Position numbers and translations under genes: made by a program. A stretch of DNA of 45,291 bases from Bermanella sp. (GTDB lineage: Bacteria > Pseudomonadota > Gammaproteobacteria > Pseudomonadales > Oceanobacteraceae), in contig JAPYOO010000009.1 of the NCBI GenBank assembly GCA_029938135.1, forward strand, positions 1-45,291, in the 5' to 3' direction. Positions 18,712 to 29,100 of the stretch are shown one piece after another (within the stretch, counting starts at the first letter, position 1; each line of letters opens with the position of its first letter). The notes below the pieces were generated by a model. It was given only the letters and a program-made list of their open reading frames with translations, searched no databases and was not told the origin of the DNA.

Positions 18712-18787
18712 GTCCCGTTCGTCTAGAGGCCTAGGACACCGCCCTTTCACGGCGGTAACAGGGGTTCGACTCCCCTACGGGATACCA
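18712..18787 (+). tRNA. tRNA-Glu (anticodon TTC)
   Basis: GTCCCGTTCGTCTAGAGGCCTAGGACACCGCCCTTTCACGGCGGTAACAGGGGTTCGACTCCCCTACGGGATACCA, nearly identical to canonical tRNA-Glu. Confidence 0.97.
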
Positions 18788-18972
18788 TCCTTTTCATTCA
18801 AATATCAGCGACACTCTAGTAGTTCTTACGTTTAACCTCCCAAAAAACCATAAAAAATTACAACCCTGACGGGATGTTCTTTTCTTTTTTTGTGTTAATC
18901 ATTAGTGCTGTTTAATAGTGCAGTATTATTTAATGCGGACCCAATTAAATATGGGCCCCCACTTAGCGCGCA

Positions 18973-20319
18973 TTAGTTGCTTGCTGAATGCTGCAAAATC
19001 CCCTGTACATACGACTTACCATTTTCACTAAACAATGCCAGCAATTGAGCCAGCGTATCTTCAAGTGCATTAATGCCTGCTTGGCCCTTATGCTCTCGTA
19101 TTTTCTGTAGCAGCATGTGGCGCTCACTGAGCTCAGAGAACTCTATACTTTTGTCGGCCACAAACTTTTTGGGCATATTTTGTAGAATGACATTATCCAG
19201 CTTGCCGGCCTGATCAAAGGCACCTTTGGCAAATACATCCACTACAAAAGCATGCCTGTATTCTCCCACGGACTCAGAGTTGTGGGTGGCTAGTAGGGCC
19301 GCGTGTTGATGATCATCGCGTATGTAGGCTTTTTTCATGACCAGCTCTTGAAACTCTTCTATGGCCGTGTGACGGTTTGAGACTATTTGCACGGCGTCTG
19401 TTTGCGGCCCTGTGAGCCCAATAATATTTAATAATCCCACCCATATAGTGCTGGCCGTGCTGTTACCGGGCACGGGTGTTACGTGGTACGGGTTTGAAAA
19501 GTCACCCACATAATGCAAACCTAACCCCATGAAGCGCCAGCCCCAATACGGGTGGCCTTGCTCAAAAGCAAATTGTGATAAATGTTTAAACTGCTGGATG
19601 CGATATTCAGGGTAAGTGCGTTTTAAAAATCCGCCGGCCGCAAAGATCATCTCACTTTCATGGTAAAAACCCATGTGAAAGGGCGCTTGAGTGCCATAAT
19701 CTAAATTTGGGTTTCCAAAGGGCTGCTCTCCAAAACCATAGATTTTGCCATGCTCTGTTTTACTGTCTGTATATAATCCAATGTCTAGACCGTGATCGGG
19801 TTCATCGTTGGCACTAACAACAACATCTAATGGCGCCACAAGTTGGCCCGGCTGCAGTTCAATAATATTAATGTTATCTAAATAGCGGTTGTCCTCATAT
19901 ACGGTAATTTGTGAAGCTGCTAATTTCACTCTTCCTGCGACTTTTTGTCCTGGATTGAGTTGTAAGTATAAATTGAGTGGAGTATTGGGGTTAATGCGTA
20001 CGGCATGGCTGAAGCGTTGACGAATATCTTTTATCTTACCGGTGGCTTTGAACGCAAGCGCTGCAGGCAGTGGATCGTAATGAAATAGGTTTTGCTTCAT
20101 CCACATTTCTTCTTGGGCCAGAAAAGTAACTAACGGCTCTTCAGTTGCCAGCAAAAAGTTTTCAAGGCTTTCCACCTTCACTTGTTTGGCTTGAGCTACT
20201 TCAGGCATAGATTCAAGCATACCTTGGCTAATTAAGGTGTGGTTGGCCCAGCCAAAGGAGTAATTTGAAAGCAATAAACTACATACAGCCAATAGGGCTG
20301 ACTTTACAGGGGGTATCAT
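18973..20319 (-). CDS. Exported protein resembling zinc-dependent phospholipase C / S1-P1 nuclease fold
   Basis: Signal peptide followed by FGWANHTLIS. Internal GLGLHYVGDFSNPYHVTPVPGNST resembles the His/Asp metal-ligand region of that fold. Confidence 0.5.
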   Translation of the reverse strand: MIPPVKSALLAVCSLLLSNYSFGWANHTLISQGMLESMPEVAQAKQVKVESLENFLLATEEPLVTFLAQEEMWMKQNLFHYDPLPAALAFKATGKIKDIRQRFSHAVRINPNTPLNLYLQLNPGQKVAGRVKLAASQITVYEDNRYLDNINIIELQPGQLVAPLDVVVSANDEPDHGLDIGLYTDSKTEHGKIYGFGEQPFGNPNLDYGTQAPFHMGFYHESEMIFAAGGFLKRTYPEYRIQQFKHLSQFAFEQGHPYWGWRFMGLGLHYVGDFSNPYHVTPVPGNSTASTIWVGLLNIIGLTGPQTDAVQIVSNRHTAIEEFQELVMKKAYIRDDHQHAALLATHNSESVGEYRHAFVVDVFAKGAFDQAGKLDNVILQNMPKKFVADKSIEFSELSERHMLLQKIREHKGQAGINALEDTLAQLLALFSENGKSYVQGILQHSASN

Positions 20320-20441
20320 CGCGCTTGCCTTTTATTATTTGTTATAGGCCCATACCTTAACCATGGATACTGAAATGCACAATGTATCTAGCGGTAAATG
20401 TACCCGATGAAAGTAAATGCAAACCTGGCTAATAGGCCTTG

Positions 20442-20972
20442 TTAGGTTAAAAACACTTCCACTTCAACTGCCCAGTCCAGCCAAGCTTGTTCACCCAAAA
20501 TACCTTTTCTAAGGGTTAGAAAAGGTAGGGCATAGCCGGCCTTTTCTTGAGCTTCCATGTTTAGGTACTTCTCTTCCAAAGTTAAAAAGGTGTTTAACAT
20601 GGCCTGGTGAACCTTTTTATGTTGAAGGATCTCTTGCAGAATGATGTGTTTGTCCACTAAGTGCCCTGCGTACATTTTAACCAGTAAAGCATCATTTACA
20701 CGGCTTACTTTTGCAGGACTTTCAATCCACTCTAATAGCGCTTCATGGCCTGAATGGGTGATTTTATATACCTTGCGGTCAGGCTTACCTACTTGTGGTT
20801 GTTGCTCACATTGTAGTAATCCAGCCTGGTTCATGTTTTTTAGCTGTAGGTAGATTTGCTGGTGGCTGGCATTCCAAAAATAGCCTAAACGCTCTTTAAA
20901 GCGTTTAAGTAAATCGTATCCACTGCCAGGTTCGGTTTCTAGTAAGACTAAGATGGCATGTTTTAAAGACAT
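20442..20972 (-). CDS. PadR-family transcriptional regulator
   Basis: MSLKHAILVLLETEPGSGYDLLKRFKERLGYFWNASHQQIYLQLKNMNQAGLL wHTH plus helical C-terminus. Confidence 0.9.
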   Translation of the reverse strand: MSLKHAILVLLETEPGSGYDLLKRFKERLGYFWNASHQQIYLQLKNMNQAGLLQCEQQPQVGKPDRKVYKITHSGHEALLEWIESPAKVSRVNDALLVKMYAGHLVDKHIILQEILQHKKVHQAMLNTFLTLEEKYLNMEAQEKAGYALPFLTLRKGILGEQAWLDWAVEVEVFLT

Positions 20973-20996
20973 AAGAGCTCCTTTGGCTAGATTATA

Positions 20997-21026
20997 CTCC
21001 CATATGCAAACACTTGCATATGGGAG
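20997..21026. promoter_or_regulatory. Perfect palindrome, probable PadR operator
   Basis: CTCCCATATGCAA-ACAC-TTGCATATGGGAG: 13-bp perfect arms in the divergent padR/oxidoreductase intergenic region. A weaker TATGCA-N6-TGCATA lies at 21052-21069. Confidence 0.75.
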
Positions 21027-21102
21027 TGGTGGTGCTAGTATGGCTTATCGCTATGCATAAAGTTGCATATTAAATAATGTATCTTCAGTGAGGGCACTAT
21101 TA

Positions 21103-22785
21103 ATGGCCAAGGCAAAGAAAGTTAAAGTACGTACAGGTAAGCGCTACCGCAGTGGCCGCAGTGATGATCATTATGACGCTATTGTAGTGGGCTCAGGTAT
21201 TGGTGGCCTCACGAATGCAGCTTTGCTTTCTTTACTGGGTAAAAAAGTGTGTGTGCTCGAGCAGCATTACACGGCGGGTGGTTATACCCATGCATACGAG
21301 CGTGAAGGCTACGAATGGGACGTGGGTGTGCATTACATAGGTGAGGTACACAAACCTTCTACCATGAAACGCATGTTTGATGTTATCAGTGAAGGGCGCT
21401 TAAAGTGGGCCGCCATGGATCCGGTATACGACAAAATTATCTTGGGTGATAAAGAATTTAACTTTGTGGCTGGGCGCGGTAACTTCATCGACGAGCTTTC
21501 TAAGCACTTCCCTCAAGAGCGTCAGATGATTACGGATTACGTACAGTTGATTCGTAAAATTAGCTCACAAACACCTAAGTTCTTTGCCGGTCAAGCTATG
21601 CCTAGATGGATGAGCAAGTGTTATAACCTAGTGCGCCCATTTTTAGTCTGCAAAGAATTCTTTAAAAATACCCGTGAAGTATTAGAGGGCATGACAAAAA
21701 ACCAAGAGCTGATCTCGGTCTTAACTGGCCAGTGGGGCAACTATGGTCAAACGCCAAGGGATGCCTCATTTTTAATGCATGCACTTATTGCTAAGCATTA
21801 TTTAGCGGGTGGTGCTTATCCGGTAGGTGGCGCCGCAGATATTGCCCGTTCGATTATTCCTACGGTGCAAAAAAGTGGCGGTGAAGTATTTACCTATGCC
21901 GACGTGGATGAGATTTTAGTTAAAAATAACACCGCTTATGGTGTTCGTATGGCGGACGGCTCTGAAATTACCGCTGATACTATATTTACCAATGCCGGTT
22001 TCATGAATACCATTGATAAACTCTTACCAGAAGAATCGAAAAAGCGTCACAAGGTTGAAAACTGGAAAAAGAACTTGCATCGATCCAGTGCGCACTTGGG
22101 TATTTACGCGGGCTTTAAAGGTACAAATGAAGAGCTGGGTTTAAACAGCACTAATTTGTGGATGTATCCTGATGGCGATCACGAAGCCAACCTTGATAAA
22201 TACAAAAAAGATCCGTTAGCGGATTTCCCTTTAGTGTATATTTCGTTCCCGTCGTCTAAAGACCCTGATTGGCATAATCGTTTCCCAGGTAAATCCACTG
22301 TAGAGATTGTCACGCCAGCACTGATGGAATGGTTTGAGCAATGGGATGGCACCGAATGGAATAAACGCGGTGAAGATTACGAAGCGTTTAAAGCACAGTT
22401 TACGACGCGTTTATTAGAGAAACTGTATGAGCGCCACCCACAACTGCGTGATAAATTGGATTTTGTTGAGTTATCCACGCCCTTGTCTACTAACTGGTAT
22501 CAAAAGAACAGTGGCGGTGAAATGCTGGCACTCGATCACTTTGTGGAACGTTTTAAAGAATCGTGCCTGCATCCGCAGATGCCCATTAAAAACTTATACC
22601 TCACCGGTTCGGATGCCATGACCGCAGGGGTGGGCGGCGCATTGATGGGCGGGGTGATGAGTACTATGTCATTACTGGGTTTGAAAAACGGTAAAAAAGT
22701 CATGCAGCTGTTCAAGAACTATCAAGAGCCGGTTGAAGAGGATCAACCTGAAGTTGTGGTGCCTAGTGTGAAGGCGGCATCTTAA
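21103..22785 (+). CDS. FAD-dependent phytoene desaturase / retinol saturase-like oxidoreductase
   Basis: DAIVVGSGIGGLTNAALLSLLGKKVCVLEQHYTAGGYTHAYEREGYEWDVGVHYIG; C-terminal NLYLTGSDAMTAGVGGALMGG. ORF track start is 21088; ATG 21103 also possible. Confidence 0.85.
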   Translation: MAKAKKVKVRTGKRYRSGRSDDHYDAIVVGSGIGGLTNAALLSLLGKKVCVLEQHYTAGGYTHAYEREGYEWDVGVHYIGEVHKPSTMKRMFDVISEGRLKWAAMDPVYDKIILGDKEFNFVAGRGNFIDELSKHFPQERQMITDYVQLIRKISSQTPKFFAGQAMPRWMSKCYNLVRPFLVCKEFFKNTREVLEGMTKNQELISVLTGQWGNYGQTPRDASFLMHALIAKHYLAGGAYPVGGAADIARSIIPTVQKSGGEVFTYADVDEILVKNNTAYGVRMADGSEITADTIFTNAGFMNTIDKLLPEESKKRHKVENWKKNLHRSSAHLGIYAGFKGTNEELGLNSTNLWMYPDGDHEANLDKYKKDPLADFPLVYISFPSSKDPDWHNRFPGKSTVEIVTPALMEWFEQWDGTEWNKRGEDYEAFKAQFTTRLLEKLYERHPQLRDKLDFVELSTPLSTNWYQKNSGGEMLALDHFVERFKESCLHPQMPIKNLYLTGSDAMTAGVGGALMGGVMSTMSLLGLKNGKKVMQLFKNYQEPVEEDQPEVVVPSVKAAS

Positions 22786-22883
22786 GCAACATTCAAATGT
22801 AATGTTCAGCACCATTGTCATTGTCCAGGTTATAGTTTGCTCTATAGTCTGGATTTCCCCCTCCTCCTCCCCCCCAAAGTTAT

Positions 22884-22935
22884 ATTCTAAGTAGCCATTC
22901 TAAGTAGCCATTCTAAGTAGCTATTCCCAGTAGTT
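22884..22935. repeat. Short tandem repeat, 13-bp unit, 4 copies (last degenerate)
   Basis: ATTCTAAGTAGCC / ATTCTAAGTAGCC / ATTCTAAGTAGCT / ATTCCCAGTAGTT. Confidence 0.9.
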
Positions 22936-23089
22936 GTCGTCAGTACCTATGCTAAGCGCCTTGCGAAACCCCAAAAAGGGAGTTTTGCGAATATTCACTC
23001 TAACAACTAAACTCTAAATAGGTGATAGCTGGTTTTTATAACGGCTTAAAAGTATTCGTTACGTTTTTATTCTGCATTGGTATATATAT

Positions 23090-24001
23090 ATGTCTGATGA
23101 TTTTATGTTTTCTAAGCCAGATGAAAAGCCTGATAGTGAAACAGTAAAGGAAGTGAACGGCTTGAAGATTTTGAGTGTTGATGATGAACCCGCCGTGCAT
23201 GACGTGACAAAATTGGTATTGTCTAATTTTAAATTTGAAGGGGCGCGCCCAGATATTGTCATTGCCATGAGTGCCAAAGAAGCCTGTGATTACATGCGCA
23301 CACACGATGATGTGGCTTTGGTATTATTAGATGTGGTGATGGAAAGTGATCATGCAGGTTTTGATGTAGTCGAAACCATTCGCAATGAACTTAATAATCA
23401 CCGTGCTCGTATTATTATTCGTACCGGTCAACCGGGTTCCATGGGCATGGAAACGACCATGAGTAAATATGAGGTGGATGGTTATGTGGAAAAAAACAGC
23501 CTAACCCATAACTGCCTACAGGCCACCGTATATTCTGCATTACGAGCTTATAAAGACGCCGGTCGCATGAATGCCTCAAGGGATGCACAGGCAGAGTTTA
23601 TTCGTATTATTCAAACGCTCAATGCTAGCTGCGATACAGAGGGCTTGTTTAACAACGTAGCCAAAGACATTGATGAGTTTTTACCCAATGTTGAGAGTAT
23701 TCGAATTATCATAAGCCATAAAAACAATGACGATATTCAAGTGAAAGATTTAAGTCCGAAAATACATAGTCAAAGTGTACATAGTGATCAATCTTTTACT
23801 GATATATTGGCTGAAGCCAATGATGAAAACACCACCATTCAAATTAACAATCAAATGTTATATCGGCATGATTTAAAAGGCGATGTTATTTTTCAGCTTT
23901 ATGTGAAAACGCATGACAGTTTGTCAGATAATACCAAATCGATGTTTGTGTCTTATGCGGCTAATGTCTCGACCATTTACGGCTTCACGCAAGCGGCTTA
24001 G
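23090..24001 (+). CDS. Response regulator with non-DNA-binding C-terminal domain (DUF3369-like)
   Basis: KILSVDDEPAVHDVTKLVLSNFKFEG...VALVLLDVVMES...DGYVEKNSLTHNCLQATVYSALRAYKD; no HTH output domain. Confidence 0.75.
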   Translation: MSDDFMFSKPDEKPDSETVKEVNGLKILSVDDEPAVHDVTKLVLSNFKFEGARPDIVIAMSAKEACDYMRTHDDVALVLLDVVMESDHAGFDVVETIRNELNNHRARIIIRTGQPGSMGMETTMSKYEVDGYVEKNSLTHNCLQATVYSALRAYKDAGRMNASRDAQAEFIRIIQTLNASCDTEGLFNNVAKDIDEFLPNVESIRIIISHKNNDDIQVKDLSPKIHSQSVHSDQSFTDILAEANDENTTIQINNQMLYRHDLKGDVIFQLYVKTHDSLSDNTKSMFVSYAANVSTIYGFTQAA

Positions 24002-24084
24002 CGGCATAATGTACCTGTTTATTAGCTATTATACTTTCCCTATTATCATTGAAGAGCATGCCAATGATTTTGCTTTCTCACTCA

Positions 24085-26043
24085 TTAGGGGGGGTTATGC
24101 ATGGGGATGATTATTTTAAAATGCAGTCCGCCTTGTGCGCCAATGCTGCATTTAATGCTGCCCATTAATAACTGAGTGACCAAATTAAACAAAATATGAG
24201 CCCCTAATCCACTACCACCAGTGCCTCTGGCGGTGGTATAGAAGGGCTCAAAAATATTGTTAATCACTTCTTGATTTGCGCCCACTCCGTTATCTTCATA
24301 ATTAATAATAAGATCTTTGTTTTCTGAATAAAATTCTAAACTCATTATTCCACTTTCACGATTCAAAAAACCATGCATCACACTATTAGTAATTAATATG
24401 CTGATCATCTGAGCCATCGCACCTGGATAGCTAAAAATGACGATGTCATTGGGGCAGTTAACGTTGATGGTATGTTTTCCTTCATGAATTAACGAATGAG
24501 TTGATGTAATAACCTGCTCTACATATTCGGCCAAATTAAAACTGCGTTGATCATTACTGGATTGATCTACCGCCACTTTCTTAAACGTTTGAACCAAGCT
24601 GGCCACACGCTTAATATTGGTTAAAGATAATTCACTGCACTTTATGCTGTCATCCAAGTATTCAGATAACATATTATGGGTGATTTCGCCTCTTTCAAAT
24701 ATGGTTTTAATTTCTAATGTACGTTCAAGTTGGCTGGAATCAGCCGTTAATACAATCCCTGCAGGGGTGTTTACCTCATGGGCAATACCGGTTACTAACC
24801 CGCCTAAAGACGCCATTTTTTCAGACTCTAATAGTTGTTCTTGGGCAAGATTTAGCTCATTCATGGTATTTTCTAATTGAGTGTTTTTTTGCTCAATCAT
24901 GATAGATGATTTTTTCTTAGCCAGAAAACTTCGATACAAGACAATAGATAAAACAATTACCAAAAATACGATAAGGCTAAAGACGATTAAGAAATAATTT
25001 TGCAGGGTGATCGTGGATTTTTGCTTGTTAACAGTTTTACCGATAAGGCTAATTTGCTGCTCTTTTTCCTTTAGGCTTTCTTTTTGGGCGGCTAATATGT
25101 CCATGTTAGACTTTATTTTTTGGGCAAGGGTTAAGTTTTCAGATTCTTGATTCTGTAATGAGGTTTTGCTAGTTAGTAGTTTGTTTTCAATGTTGTCGAG
25201 TATTTTTGAACTTGAGCTAATGGTCGCCAGTTGAATTTCTAAGTTTCTTTCTAGTTTATTTAGATGCTTTTGTTTTTCAATGAGCTCTAAATTTTTGTGT
25301 TCAATTTTTTCTAGTTGAGATTTAAGTTTACTGTTTTGTCGTGTTATTTCGCTATTTTGAGTATTCAGTTTTTTACTTTGTGTGATTATGCGGGTTTTCT
25401 GATCTTTAAGTTTTTTATCTTTACTATTTAGGTCTTTTTGAGTTTGAGTTAAATCCAATACCGTTTGCTTGTATATTTTAGCCACGTCTAATTCAGAACC
25501 TCCCGCCAAAACCACATCTTTTGAAATTTTTAATCCTTCCAAAATGATATTCACGCGGTTTATTTCAAAACCCACATCTTTACTGTTGGGTTGTGTGAGA
25601 TTAATCATCACGTGGCCTTTCTCTTTGCTGCGCTCGGAAAAAACCAGTATGTGGCGGCCTTTTGTTTGCTGGTTAACTTTAATTAGCTCATTAACCTTTT
25701 TTTCACTCACTAAAAGGGCTTTGATAGGATACTTGTCTTTGAAAGGATTATACGGAACAACCTTTATTGATTTTCCCCGTATTTTTTGTTTGGAGTAATA
25801 CTTATTTAGATCCGCTACATAAGACGGCGCCGCACCATATACGCCGATTTTATACTCTTTTAAGGTGCCTTCGTCGGGCCAACGACTTAGCTGTATAACC
25901 TTATAAATAACCACCGCTTTCAATTGCCCTGCAGTAGGGGCTTGGGCCGCAAAAGATGGGGGGATTGTGGTTAGCAAGCACAGTAATAGGCAAGTAAAAA
26001 ACTCGGACAAATAACGCCAGTGCTGGTTAAGTTTTAGATCCAT
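24085..26043 (-). CDS. Hybrid-architecture sensor histidine kinase: YfiR-like (DUF4154) periplasmic domain, long coiled coil, TM, kinase
   Basis: Signal peptide; YfiR-like AVVIYKVIQLSRWPDEGTLKEYKIGVYGAAP...GRHILVFSER; H-box GIAHEVNTPAGI; ATP-binding GTGGSGLGAHILFNLVTQLLMG. Confidence 0.8.
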   Translation of the reverse strand: MDLKLNQHWRYLSEFFTCLLLCLLTTIPPSFAAQAPTAGQLKAVVIYKVIQLSRWPDEGTLKEYKIGVYGAAPSYVADLNKYYSKQKIRGKSIKVVPYNPFKDKYPIKALLVSEKKVNELIKVNQQTKGRHILVFSERSKEKGHVMINLTQPNSKDVGFEINRVNIILEGLKISKDVVLAGGSELDVAKIYKQTVLDLTQTQKDLNSKDKKLKDQKTRIITQSKKLNTQNSEITRQNSKLKSQLEKIEHKNLELIEKQKHLNKLERNLEIQLATISSSSKILDNIENKLLTSKTSLQNQESENLTLAQKIKSNMDILAAQKESLKEKEQQISLIGKTVNKQKSTITLQNYFLIVFSLIVFLVIVLSIVLYRSFLAKKKSSIMIEQKNTQLENTMNELNLAQEQLLESEKMASLGGLVTGIAHEVNTPAGIVLTADSSQLERTLEIKTIFERGEITHNMLSEYLDDSIKCSELSLTNIKRVASLVQTFKKVAVDQSSNDQRSFNLAEYVEQVITSTHSLIHEGKHTINVNCPNDIVIFSYPGAMAQMISILITNSVMHGFLNRESGIMSLEFYSENKDLIINYEDNGVGANQEVINNIFEPFYTTARGTGGSGLGAHILFNLVTQLLMGSIKCSIGAQGGLHFKIIIPMHNPP

Positions 26044-26144
26044 AAAAACAAAGTGAAAATCTTCCTCTGCGTAGGATACGGAATGCTCCTATTGAAAGGA
26101 TAGTCGTGGAGGGAAGAATGACATAGTGGGAAATACTAATAATT

Positions 26145-26178
26145 AAAACTGCTTAAAAATTTATTTTTAAGCAGTTTT
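26145..26178 (-). terminator. Hairpin downstream of the esterase gene
   Basis: AAAACTGCTTAAAAA-TTTA-TTTTTAAGCAGTTTT, perfect 15-bp stem immediately 3' of the minus-strand stop at 26183. Confidence 0.75.
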
Positions 26179-26182
26179 AGGT

Positions 26183-29100
26183 TTATTGACAGCTACTCAC
26201 TGTATTAAAGACACCACTTGAGGTTTCTTTAATGCTGTAGGTCGGGTTACCGCCATACGTTTTTAAGTACTCGCAGGTGTAGGTAATTGAATTTACCTGA
26301 TCATCCCCACCCACCGTCTTACAGTTGTAACCACCAAAGGTATAAACACGGCCTGCACCTAAATGATTGGCCACCGTATCGGTAACACAAGTAGCAGGCG
26401 GCGTGAATATTACCGTAACCGTTAAAGTCTTATTGTTTGTTGCACCCTCTACATCGGTGGCCGTGTAGGTTAAGACGTAGTCACCCGCGACAGAGGTATC
26501 AACGAAACCGGTGGTAATAACCGGTAAGTTACCATCTTCCACATCGCTGGCGGTGGCACTGGGATCGGTGAAGTGATCACCAACCGTCAGTGTCATAGTC
26601 GCCTCGCCGTTCAGGGTAACCACTGGGGCGGTGTTGCCATTGGGGTCAATCACGCTCACCCCACGGTTAACACTGTGGCTGGCATTCTTGGAGTCGGTGG
26701 CAGAGTAAGTGAGGGTATAGTTACCGACAGTTGAGGTATCCACAGATCCGCTTACGGTTACCGTTAATGCACCGTCCTCGAAATCATTGGCGGTGGCACC
26801 TGGGTCGCTGAAGGTATTGGCTAGGTTTAGGTTAATCTGTGCATCACCGTTAAGGGTGACCAGGGGAGCCGCATTACCAACCACACGGCGGTTGTTGTGG
26901 AATAACCAATCAGATAAAAACTCCGGGTAGTTAACCTTAGTGGTGTCGCAGTAATTACAACCCGGCCCCGTACCTGCTGGCCAAGCGTGACCCATGCCGG
27001 CCACACTAATGTAAGACACCACTTCTTTACCATCTTTAGTGGCCGTGATTTCGGTGCCGCCTCCCGTGACTGTGTTGGTACCCGTATCCTGATTGGCCCC
27101 ATAAATAGCCGCCATAATATCAAAGTCACGTTGACCATAACCGCTCGCTACAGTGTAGTCGGCCGCCCCGTGTACCACGGATGTGATTTGAGTATCGAAG
27201 TGAGCGGAGTTGCTGCCCGCCCAACCGGTACAAGTACTGACTTGTGCAGATGTGGTGCCAGCCACCGAGCCAATTTGCCCCGACGAGGTACCGGGCGCTG
27301 GGCCTGCGTTAATACCAAGACCGGCAAATACGTCAGGAGCGACACAGCCCATAGTGATAGTTTGACCACCACCAGAAGAGAGCCCAGAGATGTAAACTTG
27401 AGCTGGGTCTATGTTAAGACCGCTGTTGGCCAACATAGTATCGACTAAACCTAAAAGGTTATCGTTGTGACGGTTAGTACGTGTTTGGCTAGTATTGCCA
27501 TAATAATCCCAACATCCTGCGATCACGCCGCCGTTAGGAGCAGATGGCGCAACCACCACCATGCCGTACATGTCGGCCGAGGTTTCCCAGTTGTAACCGT
27601 TTTTGGCATCACTGCCGTCCATAGAGCAACCATGCAGGGCGATCATTAGGGCACGTTTACCGTTCATGGCGGGTGGGTTTTGCGGGGTGTAGGTATAGGT
27701 GTTCATGCCATTAAGGGTTTGAATGCCGCCCCAACTACCCTGCACACCGGTGCCGGTTGGAGTGATCACCACTTCATTGCTGCCGGTATCTCCACCTGGA
27801 AGAGTCGTGCCGCAATTGGCGGGGTCAATCTTGCTAAACACACCGGCTGAGGTTTCATACAGCTCTACATTCGCATTGCCGTTGCTGCCTAATAACTCGC
27901 CGCTGCCGGTGGCAAAAAATTCGATGCCACTTGCGGCGCTACATTGGCTGGTCGTATAAACGCTGGCTGGAGATTCATAGATAGTGGCGGTGTTGTAGAT
28001 GTTGTTTAAACCCAGAATTACACCGTCGTCTGTTGTACAGGCATACCAGAAATAACAGGGTAAGGCGCGACCAGTTATTACATGGCTGTAGGTACTGCTG
28101 GTATGAGTTTCACAAAAAGCATTTGATCCAGTGCCTGAAAAGTAGGCTCGACCGGCGGCCACATGTTGATCCAAGCTGCTATTGGTTGAATGACACGCGG
28201 TAGGGTCAGTTGGCTCGGTAGGATCGGGAATCACTACCCCATCTCGATCAAACTGAGCGAAAAAAGCCCAAGCGGCTTCGCGCGCATTTTGGCCCCATGT
28301 TTCGGCGTAATCACCGCTGTGTTTAGCGCCGGAAAAATAGTGACCTTTTGAGCTATGAGTGCCGTGAAAATTGCCTCTTGGATTGTCATCACTTGGGCCA
28401 TCATAAAAATACGTTTCCACCACAATACTGCCATCGGCATCGGTGTATTTTTTATTTTCACAATCTATGGTGCCAGTGCTATCGGTCACCGAGCAATCTT
28501 GAGTAAGGCTGGTATCAATGTTGGCATTATGGAATTGGACAAAACCTTCAGAGCCTGTGATCCCCCCTTGAATGTCTACGGTACAGTCATAGTTGCTGTT
28601 CATAAACATGATGGGTGTATCAAAATCAGAAGGAGAGCTATTACGTGCCGCCGTTAAGTCATTGGCGATAGCACTGGCCGTTTTGTAAGACGTGAAGTTG
28701 AGTGAACACGATGAATTGGTATTGGCCGAGCTGGACGTTTCTTTATATCCCCCTCCCGCCATGGACACGCCTGCTGTCCAGTAATCATTGTAGGTGGCCA
28801 CTGCAATCGTCGTCATGAAACCTCCCGATGATAAACCGGTGATGTAGCGACGACTAGCGTCTATATTGTAATCACTCTCAACTTGCTCACCAATGCGTAC
28901 TAAATCTACGTTCATGCCTTCCCCTCTATCTTGGTGATCAGCGACCCAATAATTCCAACACTCGGCATTTTCCATGGTCGGGGTAGCGGCTGCGTTGGAG
29001 TGGGGGGCCACTAGGATAAAATTATGTGCGTCGGCGGTATCTTGCCAGCCAAACTCATTTAAAATAGTGTCTTGCGTTTGCTTGCAACCGTGCATGGCAA

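Noticed and set aside
18765-18787. attL-type site at the tRNA-Glu 3' end
   Set aside because: No second copy of the tRNA 3' end and no integrase found by eye in the window.
22884-22935. Possible CRISPR-like array
   Set aside because: Units are 13 bp and directly abutting with no spacers; a simple tandem repeat. No CRISPR array or cas genes seen.
26827-28657. ORFs antisense or out of frame to the esterase gene (26987..27448, 27148..27372, 28355..28657 and others)
   Set aside because: Fully inside a clear 1041-aa secreted enzyme ORF; translations look random.
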